Under the pieces are notes generated by a model. The model did no database searches. It was not told the DNA's origin and saw only the letters and a list, made by a program, of their open reading frames with translations. Shown here piece by piece: positions 4,574 through 6,194 of a stretch of DNA of 6,194 nt (the stretch's first letter is position 1; each line of letters starts with the position of its first letter). The translations under genes and the position numbers were made by a program. The DNA is from Acidobacteriota bacterium (GTDB lineage: Bacteria; Acidobacteriota; Terriglobia; Terriglobales; Acidobacteriaceae), in assembly GCA_003224785.1 (NCBI GenBank), contig QHZV01000035.1, positions 1-6,194 on the forward strand. The letters are read 5' to 3'.

Positions 4574-6194
4574 TCAGGTATTCACGCCGAGACTCTGAGC
4601 GGCAGCTTCAACTCCCTCCAAGCGTCGCCTTGTACGCTCGCTCCCCAGGGCCATCATCACCGCGAACAAACTCGGCGCAACCCCTTGCCCGGTGAGTGCC
4701 ACGCGTGCGCCGTTGATCAGTGCGCCGGCTTTTACGCCCTTCTCGGCGGCGAACTCACGTAAGACCCTCTCTGTTTCCCCTTCGCTGAAGTCCGGCAGTG
4801 ACTCGTAACGTCTGCCGAGTTCCACGAGCAACTGCCGTATTTTTTCATCCTTCAGGAACTTCTCGACGGCAGCCGGATCGGCTGCGAACTCGTCGGTGAA
4901 AAACGCGCGGAATGAGCCGGCGAAGTCCTTCAGGCTGCGGGCTCTTGGTTTCAACAGATCAATTGTGGAAAGAAGCCACTGGCGACCGCTTGGTGCTGTC
5001 CCTGCGGGACTGTGCTCGTTCTGTTGGCCTACCCAGGACTTACGTCCTGAGCTAACGTTGTCCGCCCCTCCGGGACTCGAACGTCGCTGATCTGTGCGTG
5101 GACCAATGTATTCCGCCCCTGCCAGGCTGGGGTCGTGCTGATCCTGGCGGAGAGGTGCAAACTCGCGATGGGCGCCTGGGGCACTGCTCCTTTGCTGATC
5201 ATCGCTCATGTGTTTTGAACTTCTGTTGTCTTCGACCTGAACTTGCAATCCTGCCTTTCGCCACTCCTCTTCAATCAGTGGCAAAAGGCGTTCGGCCGAA
5301 TAGGCGCGAATGTACTCTGTATTGAACCAGTCGAGCTTGGCGCGATCAAAGACAGCATTGGAGCGCGAGATTCCCTCGAGGCCGAACAAGCGAATCAGTT
5401 CCGCATCGCCCAATATTTCCGGAGTGCCTTCCGGTGGAGTCCATCCCAGGAGCGCCAGAAAATTCCGGAATGCTTCGGGCACAACGCCCTCGTCGCGGTA
5501 CGACATCACGCTAGTAGCGCCGTGACGCTTGCTCAAACGCGTCTTGTCTGCACCCAAAATGAGAGGAACATGGGCGAAGGTGGGCAATGCAGCTCCCAGA
5601 GCCTGATACAGCAGCACTTGCTTGGGCGTATTGGAAATGTGATCGGATCCTCGGATGATGTGCGTGATGCGCAGATCAATATCGTCGGCGACCACGCTCA
5701 GGTGATACGTCGGGCTGCCGTCAGAACGCAGCAGGACGAAGTCTTCAAGCTCGCTATTTACAAATTCAACTTTGCCAAAGACGCAGTCGTCGAATGCCGT
5801 GCTGCCGCCTTCAGGAACCTTGAACCGCACCGCCGCCGGCTCGCCCACAGCTTTGCGGCGCAATGCTTCGGCTCGATCCAGACGTCGGCAAGGGCCTTCG
5901 TATTTCGGCGGTCTGCCCTCAGCGGCGGCTTCTTGCCGCCGGCGCTCCAACTCATCCTTGCTGCAAAAGCAGTAGTACGCGACGCCCGAATCGATCAGCT
6001 TTTCAGCCGCTGCAAAGTAAAGATCCCCTCGTTGGGTTTGGTAATACGGACCCTCATCCCAATTGAGTCCGAGCCACTGCAGTCCCTGCAAGATGCCTTC
6101 GACCATTTCCGGAGTCGAACGCTCCAGGTCGGTGTCTTCGATCCTCAGAACCAGAGTGCCGGCAAAATGCCGCGCGAAAAGCCAATTGAATAGA
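4574..6194 (-). CDS. gltX: Glutamyl-tRNA synthetase with repeat-derived internal insertion (partial, N-terminus beyond window)
   Basis: Charges tRNA-Glu with glutamate in the cytoplasm. The reading frame is open to the right edge. The first in-window codons read LFNWLFARHFAGTLVL, then RIEDTD (6128-6145), so about 20 residues including the HIGH motif lie outside; the ATG at 6106 is internal. The acceptor-binding domain has C-F-C (5963-5971) and a third Cys (5888-5890) at the spacing of E. coli zinc ligands, but the fourth ligand, His, is Arg. The catalytic loop LSKRH (5522-5536) is intact, as are VVADDIDLRITHIIRGSDH and NTPKQVLLYQALG. The anticodon-binding region (from LLKPRARSLKDF to EKGVKAGALINGARVALTG) is complete to the stop. 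Between EEEWRKAGLQVQ and WLLSTIDLLKPR lie about 86 low-complexity, polar residues (4979-5236) that GluRS proteins normally lack; without them the protein would be about 475 residues, the usual size. All motifs are preserved, so activity is likely. It is upstream of the VWFA gene on the same strand. Confidence 0.93.
   Translation of the reverse strand, partial: LFNWLFARHFAGTLVLRIEDTDLERSTPEMVEGILQGLQWLGLNWDEGPYYQTQRGDLYFAAAEKLIDSGVAYYCFCSKDELERRRQEAAAEGRPPKYEGPCRRLDRAEALRRKAVGEPAAVRFKVPEGGSTAFDDCVFGKVEFVNSELEDFVLLRSDGSPTYHLSVVADDIDLRITHIIRGSDHISNTPKQVLLYQALGAALPTFAHVPLILGADKTRLSKRHGATSVMSYRDEGVVPEAFRNFLALLGWTPPEGTPEILGDAELIRLFGLEGISRSNAVFDRAKLDWFNTEYIRAYSAERLLPLIEEEWRKAGLQVQVEDNRSSKHMSDDQQRSSAPGAHREFAPLRQDQHDPSLAGAEYIGPRTDQRRSSPGGADNVSSGRKSWVGQQNEHSPAGTAPSGRQWLLSTIDLLKPRARSLKDFAGSFRAFFTDEFAADPAAVEKFLKDEKIRQLLVELGRRYESLPDFSEGETERVLREFAAEKGVKAGALINGARVALTGQGVAPSLFAVMMALGSERTRRRLEGVEAAAQSLGVNT
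4979..5236 (-). repeat. Hairpin-rich repeat element inserted in frame in gltX
   Basis: About 258 bp interrupt the conserved anticodon-binding region of gltX without closing the reading frame. On the minus strand a unit of the form AGTCCCGSAGGGRC occurs at least three times: 5109-5129 (most degenerate), 5058-5078, and 4992-5012 (perfect GTCCC/GGGAC stem with a 3-nt loop). Unit starts are 51 and 66 nt apart, both multiples of three, so each is read in the same frame and gives SLAGAE, SPGGAD and SPAGTA. A possible fourth unit, SSAPGAH, lies at 5168-5188. Between the last two units is a longer hairpin (5032-5051). The composition and these hairpins look like intergenic dispersed repeats of Acidobacteriota rather than protein-coding DNA. 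Edges are approximate: native loop residues may account for 3-8 codons at either end. Confidence 0.75.
5032..5051. repeat. Central hairpin of the gltX insertion
   Basis: CAGGAC and GTCCTG form a perfect 6-bp stem around TTAC. Extending outward gives one mismatch and then another C-G pair, as if from an original CCCAGGAC...GTCCTGGG palindrome. It encodes SSGRKSW of the insertion. Confidence 0.7.

Noticed and set aside
4979..5236. Intein or self-splicing intron as explanation of the gltX insertion
   Set aside because: It is too short for an intein, lacks an N-terminal Cys/Ser block and a C-terminal HN motif, and shows no group I or II intron core. The frame is also continuous across it, so it need not be removed.
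5243..6193. 316-codon open frame on the plus strand, open to the right edge
   Set aside because: It lies antisense to gltX, whose RIEDTD, LSKRH and other motifs are unmistakable. Its translation shows no domain, and long antisense frames are common opposite GC-rich genes.

Overview
The window looks like a piece of an Acidobacteriota (Terriglobia-type) chromosome. This is an inference from three things: a VWFA-domain protein of the kind expanded in that phylum, a membrane-anchored hypothetical protein of acidobacterial style, and GC-rich short-hairpin repeats (GTCCC/GGGAC arms, CAGGAC-TTAC-GTCCTG) that I associate with acidobacterial intergenic regions. No rRNA, tRNA, CRISPR array or transposase is visible.

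Layout. Positions 1-470 (minus) hold a FitA/FitB (VapB/VapC-like) toxin-antitoxin pair. The PIN toxin runs off the left edge, and a 26-bp near-perfect palindrome abuts the antitoxin start codon. Positions 496-671 are a gene-free spacer with two small hairpins, a tandem 9-bp repeat and a candidate promoter. Positions 672-1652 (+) encode a membrane-anchored protein of unknown function. Positions 1727-3582 (+) form a tight three-gene operon: a CcdA-like membrane thiol transporter, a membrane-anchored TlpA/ResA-like thioredoxin and an exported DsbD N-terminal-domain protein. These correspond to the beta, gamma and alpha domains of DsbD encoded as separate genes, so together they could carry reducing power from cytoplasmic thioredoxin to periplasmic disulfide or cytochrome c maturation substrates. 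Converging on this operon, with 8 bp between stops, is an exported VWFA-domain protein (3591-4505, minus). Upstream of it on the same strand is glutamyl-tRNA synthetase (4574-6194, minus), whose first roughly 20 codons lie beyond the right edge.

The most striking feature is in gltX. The junction in the anticodon-binding region, normally a short loop, carries about 80-86 extra residues encoded by about 260 bp (4979-5236) of hairpin-rich repeat DNA. At least three degenerate copies of a GTCCC-GGGAC unit sit there in one reading frame, and the ORF stays open throughout. This looks like a dispersed intergenic-type repeat domesticated inside an essential protein gene, comparable in concept to the Rickettsia palindromic elements.
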